This document shows, one piece after another, positions 22,723-30,543 of a DNA stretch of 39,640 nucleotides. Each line of letters begins with the position of its first letter. Position 1 is the stretch's first letter. This stretch comes from Bernardetia sp. (GTDB taxonomy: Bacteria > Bacteroidota > Bacteroidia > Cytophagales > Bernardetiaceae): the NCBI GenBank assembly GCA_020630575.1, contig JAHDBD010000036.1, positions 1-39,640 of the forward strand, written 5' to 3'. Position numbers and translations under genes: made by a program. Under the pieces are notes generated by a model. That model worked only from the letters and a program-made list of their open reading frames with translations. It did not search any database and was not told the DNA's origin.

Positions 22723-25152
22723 ATGACTCAAGTTGCTCAAGCTCCTGCTCAACAAAGCAAAAGCGCAAAAAAAACAGCAGAACGCCACATTCGCAAAGTG
22801 GCAATTTTAGGTTCTGGTGTAATGGGTTCTCGTATTGCTGCCCATTTTGCTAATATCGGTTGTGAAGTTGTCTTATTAGACATCGTTCCTTTAGAAGCTC
22901 CAAAAGACGAAAAACAAGAAAAGAGTCTTCTTTGGAGAAATAGTTTGGTAAACAAATTTTTAGTAGAAGCTACTAAATCAAAACCAGCTCCTTTTTATAG
23001 CAATAGTTTTGCAAGCCGTATCAAAACAGGAAACCTTACTGATAACCTTGATTGGATTGCTGATTGTGACTTGATTTTAGAAGCTGTTATTGAAAGACTT
23101 GATATTAAGCAACAACTTTTTGAAAGAGTAGAAAAATACCGTAGAGAAGATGCAATTATTGCATCAAATACATCAGGTATTCCAATGCACATGCTTATTG
23201 AAGGAAGAAGCCAAGGTTTTAAAGAAAATTTCTGTGGAATGCACTTTTTCAATCCTCCACGTTATATGCGTCTTTTGGAAATCATTCCTTGTAAAGACAC
23301 AAAACAAGAAATTGTAGATTTTCTTTTACAATATGGTGACCTTTATTTAGGTAAAGAAACAGTTCTTTGTAAAGATACTCCTGCATTTATTGCTAACCGT
23401 GTCGGTGTTTTTGCTATTATGTCAGGACTTCACGCAGTAGAAAAATATGGTCTTACAGTAGGTGAAGTAGATAGACTTACAGGGCCAATTATCGGACGTG
23501 CAAAATCAGCAACTTTCCGTACTCTTGATGTGGTTGGATTAGATACAACTATCAAAGTAGCAAATGGTGTAGCTCAAAATGTACCAAATGATGAGCGTAA
23601 AGAAATGTTTGAATTGCCAAACATTGTAAAAGAATTGGATAAACGCAAATGGTACGGAGACAAAACTAAACAAGGATATTTCAAGAAAACAAAAGACGAA
23701 AAAGGCAAAACTGTTATTCTTGAATTAGACCTAAATGATTACGAATATAAGCCTACTGAAAAGCCAGACATTAAAGTATATGGCAAAGCAAAAGACGAAG
23801 ATGATTTGAGCAAACGTTTTGCTATCTTCTTAAATGATGATTCTAAATATGGCGAATTTTTCCGTACTACATTCTATGATGTATTCGCTTATGTTTCTAA
23901 CCGTATTCCTGAAATTGCAGACCACACTTACCAAATTGACAATGCTGTTTCTGCTGGTTTTGGTTGGGAAATGGGACCTTTTGCTACTTGGGATGCCCTT
24001 GGTGTAAAAGAAACTATTGCTAAAATGGAAGAAGCTGGCTACAAAGTAGCTGACTGGGTTAAAAATGTAGATTCATTCTTCAAAACTGAAAACGGTAAAA
24101 AATTGTATTTTGATATCGAATCAAAATCATATAAAGTAATTCCAGGAACGGAAGAGTTTATTGTTTTAGATGCTATACGTGGAACAAATAAAGTATGGGG
24201 TAACGATGGAACAACAATTTTTGATTTAGGAAATGGCGTTTTAGGTTTAGAATTCCATACTAAAATGAATGCTATCGGTAGCGAAATTATTGAAGGAATC
24301 AATACAGCTATTTCTTTGGCAGAAAAAGAATATACAAGTTTAGTAATTGGTAATGATGCACCAAACTTCTCAGCAGGTGCAAACTTAGCAATGCTTTATA
24401 TGTATTCATTAGAGCAAGAATTTGACGAAGTAGAAATGATGATTCGTCAGTTTCAAAACACAATGATGCGTGTTAAATATTCGGCTATTCCTGTTGTTGC
24501 TGCAACTTCTGGATTAGCTTTAGGTGGTGGTTGCGAACTTTGTTTACACGCTGACCACGTTCAGGCACATACAGAAACCTATATGGGGCTTGTAGAAGTA
24601 GGCGTTGGTCTTATCCCTGCTGGTGGAGGAACGAAAGAAATGATTCGTCGTACTGCAAATACATTCACAACTGGCGACCCTAGAGTAAACCGTTTACAAG
24701 ATGTATTCTTAAATATTGCAACAGCTAAAGTAGCAACTTCAGCACAAGAAGCATTAGAAATGGGATTCTTACGTGGACATGATGATTATACATTAAATCG
24801 TTCTCGTTTATTAGCCGATGCAAAACGCAAAGCAATGGAAATGGTAGCTTCTGGCTATACTCAACCTGTTCAACAACAAAACATTGATGTAGAAGGAAAA
24901 ACTGCTTTGGCAACCTTTACAGCTGGTGCTGTTGGTATGCTTTACGGACATTATGCAACTCCTCATGACATCAAAATTGCTAAAAAATTAGCCTATGTGA
25001 TTGCTGGTGGTGATCTTTCAGGTGCAGCACAAGTTTCTGAGCAATATCTTTTAGACTTAGAAAGAGAAGCATTTTTATCTCTTTGTGGTGAGCAAAAAAC
25101 ATTGGATAGAATAAATAGCATTTTATTCAAAGGCAAACCACTTAGAAACTAA
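22723..25152 (+). CDS. 3-hydroxyacyl-CoA dehydrogenase / enoyl-CoA hydratase, FadN-like
   Basis: A bifunctional cytoplasmic enzyme of fatty-acid beta-oxidation. Domain order is dehydrogenase first and hydratase second, the FadN (Bacillus) arrangement rather than E. coli FadB. The Rossmann motif LGSGVMGSRIA (Gly30, Gly32, Gly35) binds NAD, and His174 in CGMHFFNPPRYM is the catalytic His. The C-terminal crotonase domain runs from about residue 500, with FSAGANLAM for the oxyanion hole and catalytic glutamates at 605 (GGGCEL) and 625 (VEVGVGLIPAGGG). The length, 809 residues, is normal. The first 23 residues are low-complexity Gln/Ala/Lys and may be a flexible tail; starting at 22723 gives this tail, while no later Met before the Rossmann motif exists. 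The thiolase follows on the same strand after 272 nt, so the two form a beta-oxidation pair though perhaps not one transcript. Confidence 0.95.
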   Translation: MTQVAQAPAQQSKSAKKTAERHIRKVAILGSGVMGSRIAAHFANIGCEVVLLDIVPLEAPKDEKQEKSLLWRNSLVNKFLVEATKSKPAPFYSNSFASRIKTGNLTDNLDWIADCDLILEAVIERLDIKQQLFERVEKYRREDAIIASNTSGIPMHMLIEGRSQGFKENFCGMHFFNPPRYMRLLEIIPCKDTKQEIVDFLLQYGDLYLGKETVLCKDTPAFIANRVGVFAIMSGLHAVEKYGLTVGEVDRLTGPIIGRAKSATFRTLDVVGLDTTIKVANGVAQNVPNDERKEMFELPNIVKELDKRKWYGDKTKQGYFKKTKDEKGKTVILELDLNDYEYKPTEKPDIKVYGKAKDEDDLSKRFAIFLNDDSKYGEFFRTTFYDVFAYVSNRIPEIADHTYQIDNAVSAGFGWEMGPFATWDALGVKETIAKMEEAGYKVADWVKNVDSFFKTENGKKLYFDIESKSYKVIPGTEEFIVLDAIRGTNKVWGNDGTTIFDLGNGVLGLEFHTKMNAIGSEIIEGINTAISLAEKEYTSLVIGNDAPNFSAGANLAMLYMYSLEQEFDEVEMMIRQFQNTMMRVKYSAIPVVAATSGLALGGGCELCLHADHVQAHTETYMGLVEVGVGLIPAGGGTKEMIRRTANTFTTGDPRVNRLQDVFLNIATAKVATSAQEALEMGFLRGHDDYTLNRSRLLADAKRKAMEMVASGYTQPVQQQNIDVEGKTALATFTAGAVGMLYGHYATPHDIKIAKKLAYVIAGGDLSGAAQVSEQYLLDLEREAFLSLCGEQKTLDRINSILFKGKPLRN

Positions 25153-25158
25153 TCATTC

Positions 25159-25207
25159 AATTACGAATTACGAAATAATTATTCAGCGTAGCTAATTAAA
25201 AATTATG
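25159..25207. repeat. Dispersed ~45-bp intergenic repeat, copy 2
   Basis: Near-identical start AATTACGAATTAC and end TAATTAAAAATTATG as at 15634-15678, with a 4-nt insertion in the middle. Located 6 nt after the FadN-like stop codon. Confidence 0.65.
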
Positions 25208-25260
25208 AACTGAAATACAGGTTTGTTTAATTAAAAATTCTGATAATTCATTTAGATAAA

Positions 25261-25295
25261 CGTTGTCAAGGGTTAGTAATCTGACCTTGGCAACG
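25261..25295. repeat. Strong hairpin between the two beta-oxidation genes
   Basis: CGTTGTCAAGG (25261-25271) pairs with CCTTGGCAACG (25285-25295): 11 bp with one G-T pair and a 13-nt loop. No T-tract follows, so it may be a processing or partial termination signal separating the two genes. Confidence 0.65.
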
Positions 25296-25372
25296 CTTAA
25301 AATAAAACATTTTTATAAATAATTTATAAACATACAGTTCAAGTAAAAAATAAGTTATAGTAGTTTGGTTTT

Positions 25373-25424
25373 AACTGATTACTGATAACTGGTTACTGAT
25401 AACTGAAAAGATAACTGATAAAAA
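25373..25424. repeat. Heptanucleotide tandem repeat ending at the thiolase start codon
   Basis: Seven degenerate units of AACTGAT (AACTGAT, TACTGAT, AACTGGT, TACTGAT, AACTGAA, a 5-nt remnant and AACTGAT) fill 52 bp and end 4 nt before the ATG at 25425. The thiolase leader is therefore made of repeat. Same unit as at 10161-10180 and 10672-10683. Confidence 0.75.
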
Positions 25425-26603
25425 ATGAGTCAAACAGCATATATAGTAACAGGCTTTCGCAGCGCAGTAGGCAAAGCTAAAAAAGGTGGTTTTAAAAATT
25501 ACCGTTCAGATGATTTGGCAGCTGATGTAATTAAACATCTTGTAAAATCTATTCCTAATCTTGACCCAACACGCATCGATGATGTTATTGTTGGTAATGC
25601 AATCCCAGAAGGAGAGCAAGGAATGCAAATGGGAAGACTTATTTCTCTTCTTTCTTTGCCAATCAATGTACCAGGAATGGTCTTGAACCGTTACTGTGGT
25701 TCTGGTTTGGAAGCAATTGGACTGGCTTCTGCTCGTATTCAGGCAGGAACAGCAGATTGTATTATTGCAGGTGGAACAGAATCTATGTCTGCTCTTCCAA
25801 TGATGGGTTACAAACCAGCTCTAAACTGGAATATCGTAAGCGAACACCCAGAATACATGCTTTCTATGGGACTTACAGCAGAGGAAATTGTTCGTGATTA
25901 TAAAATCACTCGTGAAGACCAAGATGCTTTTTCTGTAAATTCTCACAAAAAAGCATTAAAAGCGATTGCAGAAGGAAAATTTAAAAGTCAAATTGTACCT
26001 GTTGAAGTAGAAGAAAATTACTACGAAGACGGACAGAAAAAAACTCGTAAATTCACAGTTGATACAGATGAAGGACCTCGTGCAGATACTTCTATGGAAG
26101 GTTTGGGTGGTCTTCGTCCTGCTTTTGCAAGTGATGGAACAGTTACAGCAGGTAACTCTTCTCAAACTTCAGACGGGGCAGCTTTTGTAATCGTTATGTC
26201 TGAGAAAATGGTTGAAGAATTAGGCTTGAAACCTCGTTTGAAAATGTTGGCTTATACTTCTGCTGGTGTTGATCCACGTATTATGGGAATTGGACCTGTA
26301 GCTGCTGTGCCAAAAGCATTAAAACAAGCAGGTTTGAAATTGGAAGATATTGATGTAATCGAACTTAATGAAGCATTTGCAGCACAATCTTTAGCTGTGA
26401 TTCGTGATTTGAAGCTAGATGAATCTAAAGTAAATCCAAATGGTGGAGCAATTGCATTAGGACACCCACTCGGTTGTACTGGAGCAAAACTTACTATCCA
26501 ACTTATGAATGAAATGGAAGCACAAGACAAAAAATACGGAATGGTTACTGCTTGTATTGGTGGTGGACAAGGTATTGCAGGTATTTTTGAGCGTGTAAAC
26601 TAA
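25425..26603 (+). CDS. fadA: Acetyl-CoA C-acyltransferase (3-ketoacyl-CoA thiolase)
   Basis: Cleaves 3-ketoacyl-CoA with CoA in the last step of beta-oxidation, or runs in the reverse direction. All three active-site residues are present: nucleophile Cys91 in NRYCGSGLEAI, His347 in GHPLGCTGAK and Cys377 in ACIGGGQGI. NEAFAAQ and GGTESMS are the other family signatures. Length is the usual 392 residues and the protein is cytoplasmic. It follows the FadN-like gene in the same direction, so these two supply three of the four steps of the cycle; an acyl-CoA dehydrogenase is not in the window. The gene symbol is by family and context; an acetoacetyl-CoA thiolase specificity cannot be excluded. The translation start is fixed by MSQTAYIV; its leader consists of heptanucleotide repeats, and no Shine-Dalgarno is seen. 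Confidence 0.94.
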   Translation: MSQTAYIVTGFRSAVGKAKKGGFKNYRSDDLAADVIKHLVKSIPNLDPTRIDDVIVGNAIPEGEQGMQMGRLISLLSLPINVPGMVLNRYCGSGLEAIGLASARIQAGTADCIIAGGTESMSALPMMGYKPALNWNIVSEHPEYMLSMGLTAEEIVRDYKITREDQDAFSVNSHKKALKAIAEGKFKSQIVPVEVEENYYEDGQKKTRKFTVDTDEGPRADTSMEGLGGLRPAFASDGTVTAGNSSQTSDGAAFVIVMSEKMVEELGLKPRLKMLAYTSAGVDPRIMGIGPVAAVPKALKQAGLKLEDIDVIELNEAFAAQSLAVIRDLKLDESKVNPNGGAIALGHPLGCTGAKLTIQLMNEMEAQDKKYGMVTACIGGGQGIAGIFERVN

Positions 26604-26616
26604 AACTGATAACCGT

Positions 26617-26644
26617 CGTTGAGGTTCAAATGAAACCGTCAACG
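26617..26644. repeat. Hairpin after the thiolase gene
   Basis: CGTTGAGGTT (26617-26626) pairs with AACC (26634-26637) and TCAACG (26639-26644), leaving a one-base bulge and a 7-nt loop. It precedes the real terminator and overlaps a partial direct repeat of CCGTC..GAGGTT. Confidence 0.55.
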
Positions 26645-26662
26645 AGGTTTTGAATTATAAAC

Positions 26663-26700
26663 AAAATTCCCTATTCAATTAATTTTGGATAGGGAATTTT
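26663..26700 (+). terminator. Intrinsic terminator after the thiolase gene
   Basis: A 12-bp perfect stem (26663-26674 with 26689-26700, core TTCCCTAT) with a 14-nt loop is followed by a T-rich run. Confidence 0.88.
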
Positions 26701-26799
26701 TGTTTTTGTTTTTCTAAAATTGTTTAGTAAAGAATGGCTGTAACTGTATTTATTTATGTCAATATTAAACACTATTATGCAAATTGGTGTTTTTGATTT

Positions 26800-28524
26800 A
26801 TGAAACATTCTACAATAAATCAAAGTAATATGTTATCAATTTACTGGCTCAAAAAAGATTTTCGCCTGACAGATAATCCTGCTTTGACGAAGGCTTTGGA
26901 AGATGCAAAGAAAAGTAAAAATACAGAAGTAACTCTCATTTTCATCATTGAGGAAGAGTTTTTGAAAGCTCCTGAAACTTCAGCTTTTCATGTCAATTCT
27001 GTTTTTACTGCGCTTTCTGATTTGCAGCAAGTAATTAAGAAAGAATATAATAAAGAAATTGCCATTTTTAAAGGAAATGTATTAGAAGTTTTTGAAAAAA
27101 TCTATCGCAAAACACCTTTTCAAAAACTTTATTCGCATTTAGAAATAGGAATTGATTGGACATTTGAAAGAGATAAAAAAGTAATTGAGTTTTGTAAGAA
27201 AAATAATATTGAATGGATAGAATTACTTCAAACAGGCGTTTTTAGAAGATTAAAATCAAGAGAGGAACGTAGAAAACTTTGGAATACATTTAATTATGCC
27301 AAAACATACCCTATTCCATCAAAACAAAATTTTGAAGTTGTTGTGCTTCCTACCAATTGGAAAAGATATAAAGAATTTTATAAAGAAAGATTAAAGGTAG
27401 AAGATTTTGGATTTACTCTAAAAAATAAAGATGAAACAAAAAAAGAAATTCAATTTGTCAGTGAAACAGCAGCTCATCAAACCTTAGAAGATTTTCTATA
27501 TTATCGGGGCATTGCGTATCGTGGTGGGATTTCTTCCCCCAATTCTGCCTTTAGTGCAGGTTCTCGTTTTTCTGCACATTTAGCTTGGGGAACGCTATCG
27601 GGACGTTATGCCTATCAAGCTACTCAAAATAGACAAAAAGAACTCAAAACCGAAATAGAAGAATTAGAAAAAAAACTTAAAAACAATTCATTAAACCAAA
27701 AACAAAAAAAGGAAATTGAATTTTTGATACAAGAAAAAAAGCGTTGGAAAGGTTCTTTATCATCTTTTCTTTCTCGTTTGCATTGGCGTGACCATTTTAT
27801 TCAGCGTTTGGAAACTGAACCACAAATGGAATTTGAAGCCCTAAATCCAGCATACAAAAAATTAGAATATGATAATAATCCTAAATTTTTAGAGGCTTGG
27901 ATAAATGGCGTTACAGGTTATCCGTTGGTCGATGCATGTATGCGATGTTTGAATCAAACTGGTTTTATTAATTTCAGAATGCGTGCCATGATTGCTTCTT
28001 TTGCTATGCACACGCTACATTTGAGTTGGAAAACTATCAATGCACCGATGGCAAAATTATATACCGATTATGAAGCAGGAATTCATATTAGTCAGTTGCA
28101 GATGCAAGCTGGAGTAGTGGGGATAAATACGCTTAGAATTTATAGCCCTACCAAACAAATTATTGATCACGACCCAGAATGTGATTTTATCAAAGAATGG
28201 ATTCCAGAATTGAGAGAATATACACCAGAACAAATCATTTTTCACGCTGAAAATCCGAATGAAACAGTTATTGAACATTATCCAAAACCGATTGTAGATT
28301 GGAAAAAAGAATCGCAGCGAATGAAAGACAAGTATTTTGCTATCAAAAAATTACCTGAAACAAAAGAGATTTCTAAAAAAGTCTATGAAAAACATGGTTC
28401 TAGAATGGGTTCGATGGCAAGTAGAAGAAAAAAAACAACTACAAAAACAAAATCTTTAAAAAAGGAAAAGAAAATAGAAGAACCAAAAAATCAGACTACC
28501 ATTCTTTATGAAACTAAAGAATGA
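26800..28524 (+). CDS. Photolyase/cryptochrome family protein (IHxSQxQMQ subgroup)
   Basis: A 574-residue flavoprotein of the DNA photolyase superfamily. The N-terminal antenna domain opens with SIYWLKKDFRLTDNPAL; the FAD-binding domain contains RFSAHLAWGTLSGRYAY, LHWRDHFIQRLE, GYPLVDACMRCLNQTGFINFRMRAM and GIHISQLQMQAGVVGINTLRIY, the latter in place of the NGGWQW segment of CPD photolyases. That signature belongs to a distinct bacterial group annotated as cryptochrome/photolyase; repair versus light-sensing function cannot be told from sequence. A charged insert of about 40 residues (around 275-315, rich in Glu and Lys) lengthens the FAD domain. The tail of about 40 residues is strongly basic and could bind DNA. 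An alternative start is Met11 (26830), which lies right before the antenna strand. It is followed 66 nt later by a second photolyase-family gene. Confidence 0.9.
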   Translation: MKHSTINQSNMLSIYWLKKDFRLTDNPALTKALEDAKKSKNTEVTLIFIIEEEFLKAPETSAFHVNSVFTALSDLQQVIKKEYNKEIAIFKGNVLEVFEKIYRKTPFQKLYSHLEIGIDWTFERDKKVIEFCKKNNIEWIELLQTGVFRRLKSREERRKLWNTFNYAKTYPIPSKQNFEVVVLPTNWKRYKEFYKERLKVEDFGFTLKNKDETKKEIQFVSETAAHQTLEDFLYYRGIAYRGGISSPNSAFSAGSRFSAHLAWGTLSGRYAYQATQNRQKELKTEIEELEKKLKNNSLNQKQKKEIEFLIQEKKRWKGSLSSFLSRLHWRDHFIQRLETEPQMEFEALNPAYKKLEYDNNPKFLEAWINGVTGYPLVDACMRCLNQTGFINFRMRAMIASFAMHTLHLSWKTINAPMAKLYTDYEAGIHISQLQMQAGVVGINTLRIYSPTKQIIDHDPECDFIKEWIPELREYTPEQIIFHAENPNETVIEHYPKPIVDWKKESQRMKDKYFAIKKLPETKEISKKVYEKHGSRMGSMASRRKKTTTKTKSLKKEKKIEEPKNQTTILYETKE

Positions 28525-28590
28525 ATTTTTCTATTGTAGTACACAGAATAAAATAAAAATTACTGCCCTACTGGACTGAACTAATTTACT

Positions 28591-30264
28591 ATGAAAAAAA
28601 TAAAAAAAACAGCTCTTTGTTGGTTTAGAAATGATTTACGACTTCATGATAATGAAATTATTGATATAGCAATTCAAAAATATGAAAGTGTACTTTGTAT
28701 TTTTTGTTTTGATACAAGACAGTTTGAAAAACTAAATCAAAAGACAACTTTAAACGAAAGAACATATCAAAATTCGAAAACAAATTCTGAATTAAATACC
28801 GATTTAGACTTAGATTTTCGTAAAACAGATGCCAAAAGAGTTCAGTTTTTGATAGAAACAGTAGAAAATTTTAAGAAAAACCTCAATAAAATAGGTTCAA
28901 ATTTAATTCTGCGAAAAGGAAGCCCAGAAGAAATTATTCCTGATTTTATAGCAGAATTTAATCAAGAAAAAGAAAATAAACATAAAATAATAGAAATTTT
29001 TGCTCAAAGTGAACCTACTTATGAAGAAATTATTGTAGAAGAAAATCTAAAAAATCAACTTCTAAAACAAGATTTGAAAGCAGGAAAAAAACAAATCGAA
29101 CTTACTCTTATTTGGGGCAAAACATTATATCATATTGAAGATGCTCCTTTTCCACCTTCTCAAACGCCACAAATATCAAAAGAATTTAGAATCGAACTGA
29201 CTAAAAAAACAGAAGTAAGACCACTTATCCAAACGCCAAAAAAAATAAATTTACCTCAAACTATAAAAATTTCGGATACTGATTTTTTTGGTACTCTTCC
29301 AACTTTTCAAGAATTGGTTTTTGAAGAGTCTGAATTAGAAAATCTTGAAACAATCGCTTTTGAAGGAGGAGAAACAGTCGCTTTAGAACGACTTCATTAT
29401 TATACTTTTGAAAGTGAACTTTTGACAGGCTATAAATTTACTCGTAATCGCTCTTTGGGTAAAGATTATAGTTCAAAACTTTCGCCCTATTTGGCAGTTG
29501 GTGCGCTTTCTGCTCGTCAGATTTATTGGACAGTAAAAGAATATGAATCAAAAATAAAAAAAAATATTAGTACGTGGTGGCTTGTTTTTGAAGTCGTTTG
29601 GAGAGATTTTTTTTACTTTCAAACAATAAAACATGGCAATCAGATTTTCAAAATTGAAGGAATAAAAAATAAGACAGAACAAGCAAAAGAATTTGTAGAA
29701 GATTATTCTCTTTTTGAAAAATGGGCAACTGGACAAACAGGTGTGCCTTTTATAGATGCTCACATGAGAGAACTTTTACAAACAGGTTTTATGTCAAACA
29801 GAGGAAGAGTAAATTGTGCTTCTTTTCTGACAAGGAATTACAAAATTGATTGGCGATGGGGTGCTGCATGGTTTGAAAGTCATCTCTTAGATTATGATAC
29901 TTGTAGCAATTGGTTAAATTGGAATACACAAGCTCTAGACATTTATTATACAAATCCGATTTGGCAAGGACTCAAATACGATAAAAAGGCAGAATATATC
30001 AAAAATTGGATTCCAGAAATTGACATACAACTAAATGATACTCTTAAAGATGAAGTTCCTGTTTTGTTGCATGCACCTTGGCTTTTAGAGAATCCACCAA
30101 AGAACTACGTAAAACCTGTCGAAATTTATGATACATGGAAATGGGCAATAGGTCGATTAAAAGGAGCATATCAAAAGCAATTAGATAAACAAGCAGGCTT
30201 GCCAGTAAAGGAAAATAAACCAAAAACGAAGAAACCTAAGGTTACCAAAAAGAAAGAAAAATAA
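28591..30264 (+). CDS. Cry-DASH-like photolyase/cryptochrome with a shortened FAD-pocket loop
   Basis: A 557-residue second member of the photolyase superfamily. TALCWFRNDLRLHDNEII begins the antenna domain and the FAD domain has FTRNRSLGKDYSSKLSPYLAVGALSARQIYW, WRDFFYFQ, TGVPFIDAHMREL and TGFMSNRGRVNCASFL, the pattern of Cry-DASH proteins, which repair lesions in single-stranded DNA or act as light sensors. Asn440 and Trp444 in SNWLNW match the conserved FAD and electron-transfer positions. The next segment, which usually reads like QYTAGVGNDPR before the NP..Q motif, is shorter by about six residues here (NTQALDIYYTNP, Asp450). The basic tail may bind nucleic acid. It probably forms an operon with the preceding gene (66-nt gap), and ends 17 nt before the cloverleaf-like element. 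Confidence 0.88.
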   Translation: MKKIKKTALCWFRNDLRLHDNEIIDIAIQKYESVLCIFCFDTRQFEKLNQKTTLNERTYQNSKTNSELNTDLDLDFRKTDAKRVQFLIETVENFKKNLNKIGSNLILRKGSPEEIIPDFIAEFNQEKENKHKIIEIFAQSEPTYEEIIVEENLKNQLLKQDLKAGKKQIELTLIWGKTLYHIEDAPFPPSQTPQISKEFRIELTKKTEVRPLIQTPKKINLPQTIKISDTDFFGTLPTFQELVFEESELENLETIAFEGGETVALERLHYYTFESELLTGYKFTRNRSLGKDYSSKLSPYLAVGALSARQIYWTVKEYESKIKKNISTWWLVFEVVWRDFFYFQTIKHGNQIFKIEGIKNKTEQAKEFVEDYSLFEKWATGQTGVPFIDAHMRELLQTGFMSNRGRVNCASFLTRNYKIDWRWGAAWFESHLLDYDTCSNWLNWNTQALDIYYTNPIWQGLKYDKKAEYIKNWIPEIDIQLNDTLKDEVPVLLHAPWLLENPPKNYVKPVEIYDTWKWAIGRLKGAYQKQLDKQAGLPVKENKPKTKKPKVTKKKEK

Positions 30265-30281
30265 TAAGTTCTAATACTATG

Positions 30282-30455
30282 CAGAGCATGTTCATAAAAA
30301 AACTTGATGTGTATTCGTTTACTCAAAAACGAATTTTACGCTTCCTCAGAAGCGTGATATTGTCATAAAGTACGCTTCTGAGGAAGAGTTTCGTTCAGTT
30401 TTGGGGAACTGAACGCACAATTTCAGATACTTTTTATTTTTATGAACATGCCCTG
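30282..30455. mobile_element. 174-bp MITE-like element with cloverleaf-type inverted-repeat structure
   Basis: Terminal inverted repeats 30282-30300 and 30437-30455 match at 18 of 19 positions (CAGRGCATGTTCATAAAAA). Inside, three further perfect hairpins are arranged symmetrically: 30313-30320/30327-30334 (8 bp), 30341-30355/30372-30386 (15 bp) and 30392-30400/30407-30415 (9 bp). Folded as RNA or single-stranded DNA this makes a three-arm cloverleaf on an outer stem. It encodes no protein; no clear target duplication was found. Confidence 0.7.
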
Positions 30456-30483
30456 TTGAGTATTATTTTATGCTCAAAAATTT

Positions 30484-30491
30484 TACCTTTG
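30484..30491 (+). promoter_or_regulatory. TAnnTTTG -7 box upstream of proS
   Basis: TACCTTTG lies 52 nt before the ATG at 30544 and 28 nt outside the MITE-like element. A TTG is at 30456-30458 just outside the element, but at 25 nt spacing, a little long. Confidence 0.45.
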
Positions 30492-30543
30492 TGAATTAAA
30501 CAGAAATTAAACCAATTAAGATAACTATTTATTACTTTTTCTT

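Noticed and set aside
25373..25424. CRISPR-like array of short repeats
   Set aside because: The units are only 7 bp, contiguous and have no spacers; no cas genes are near.
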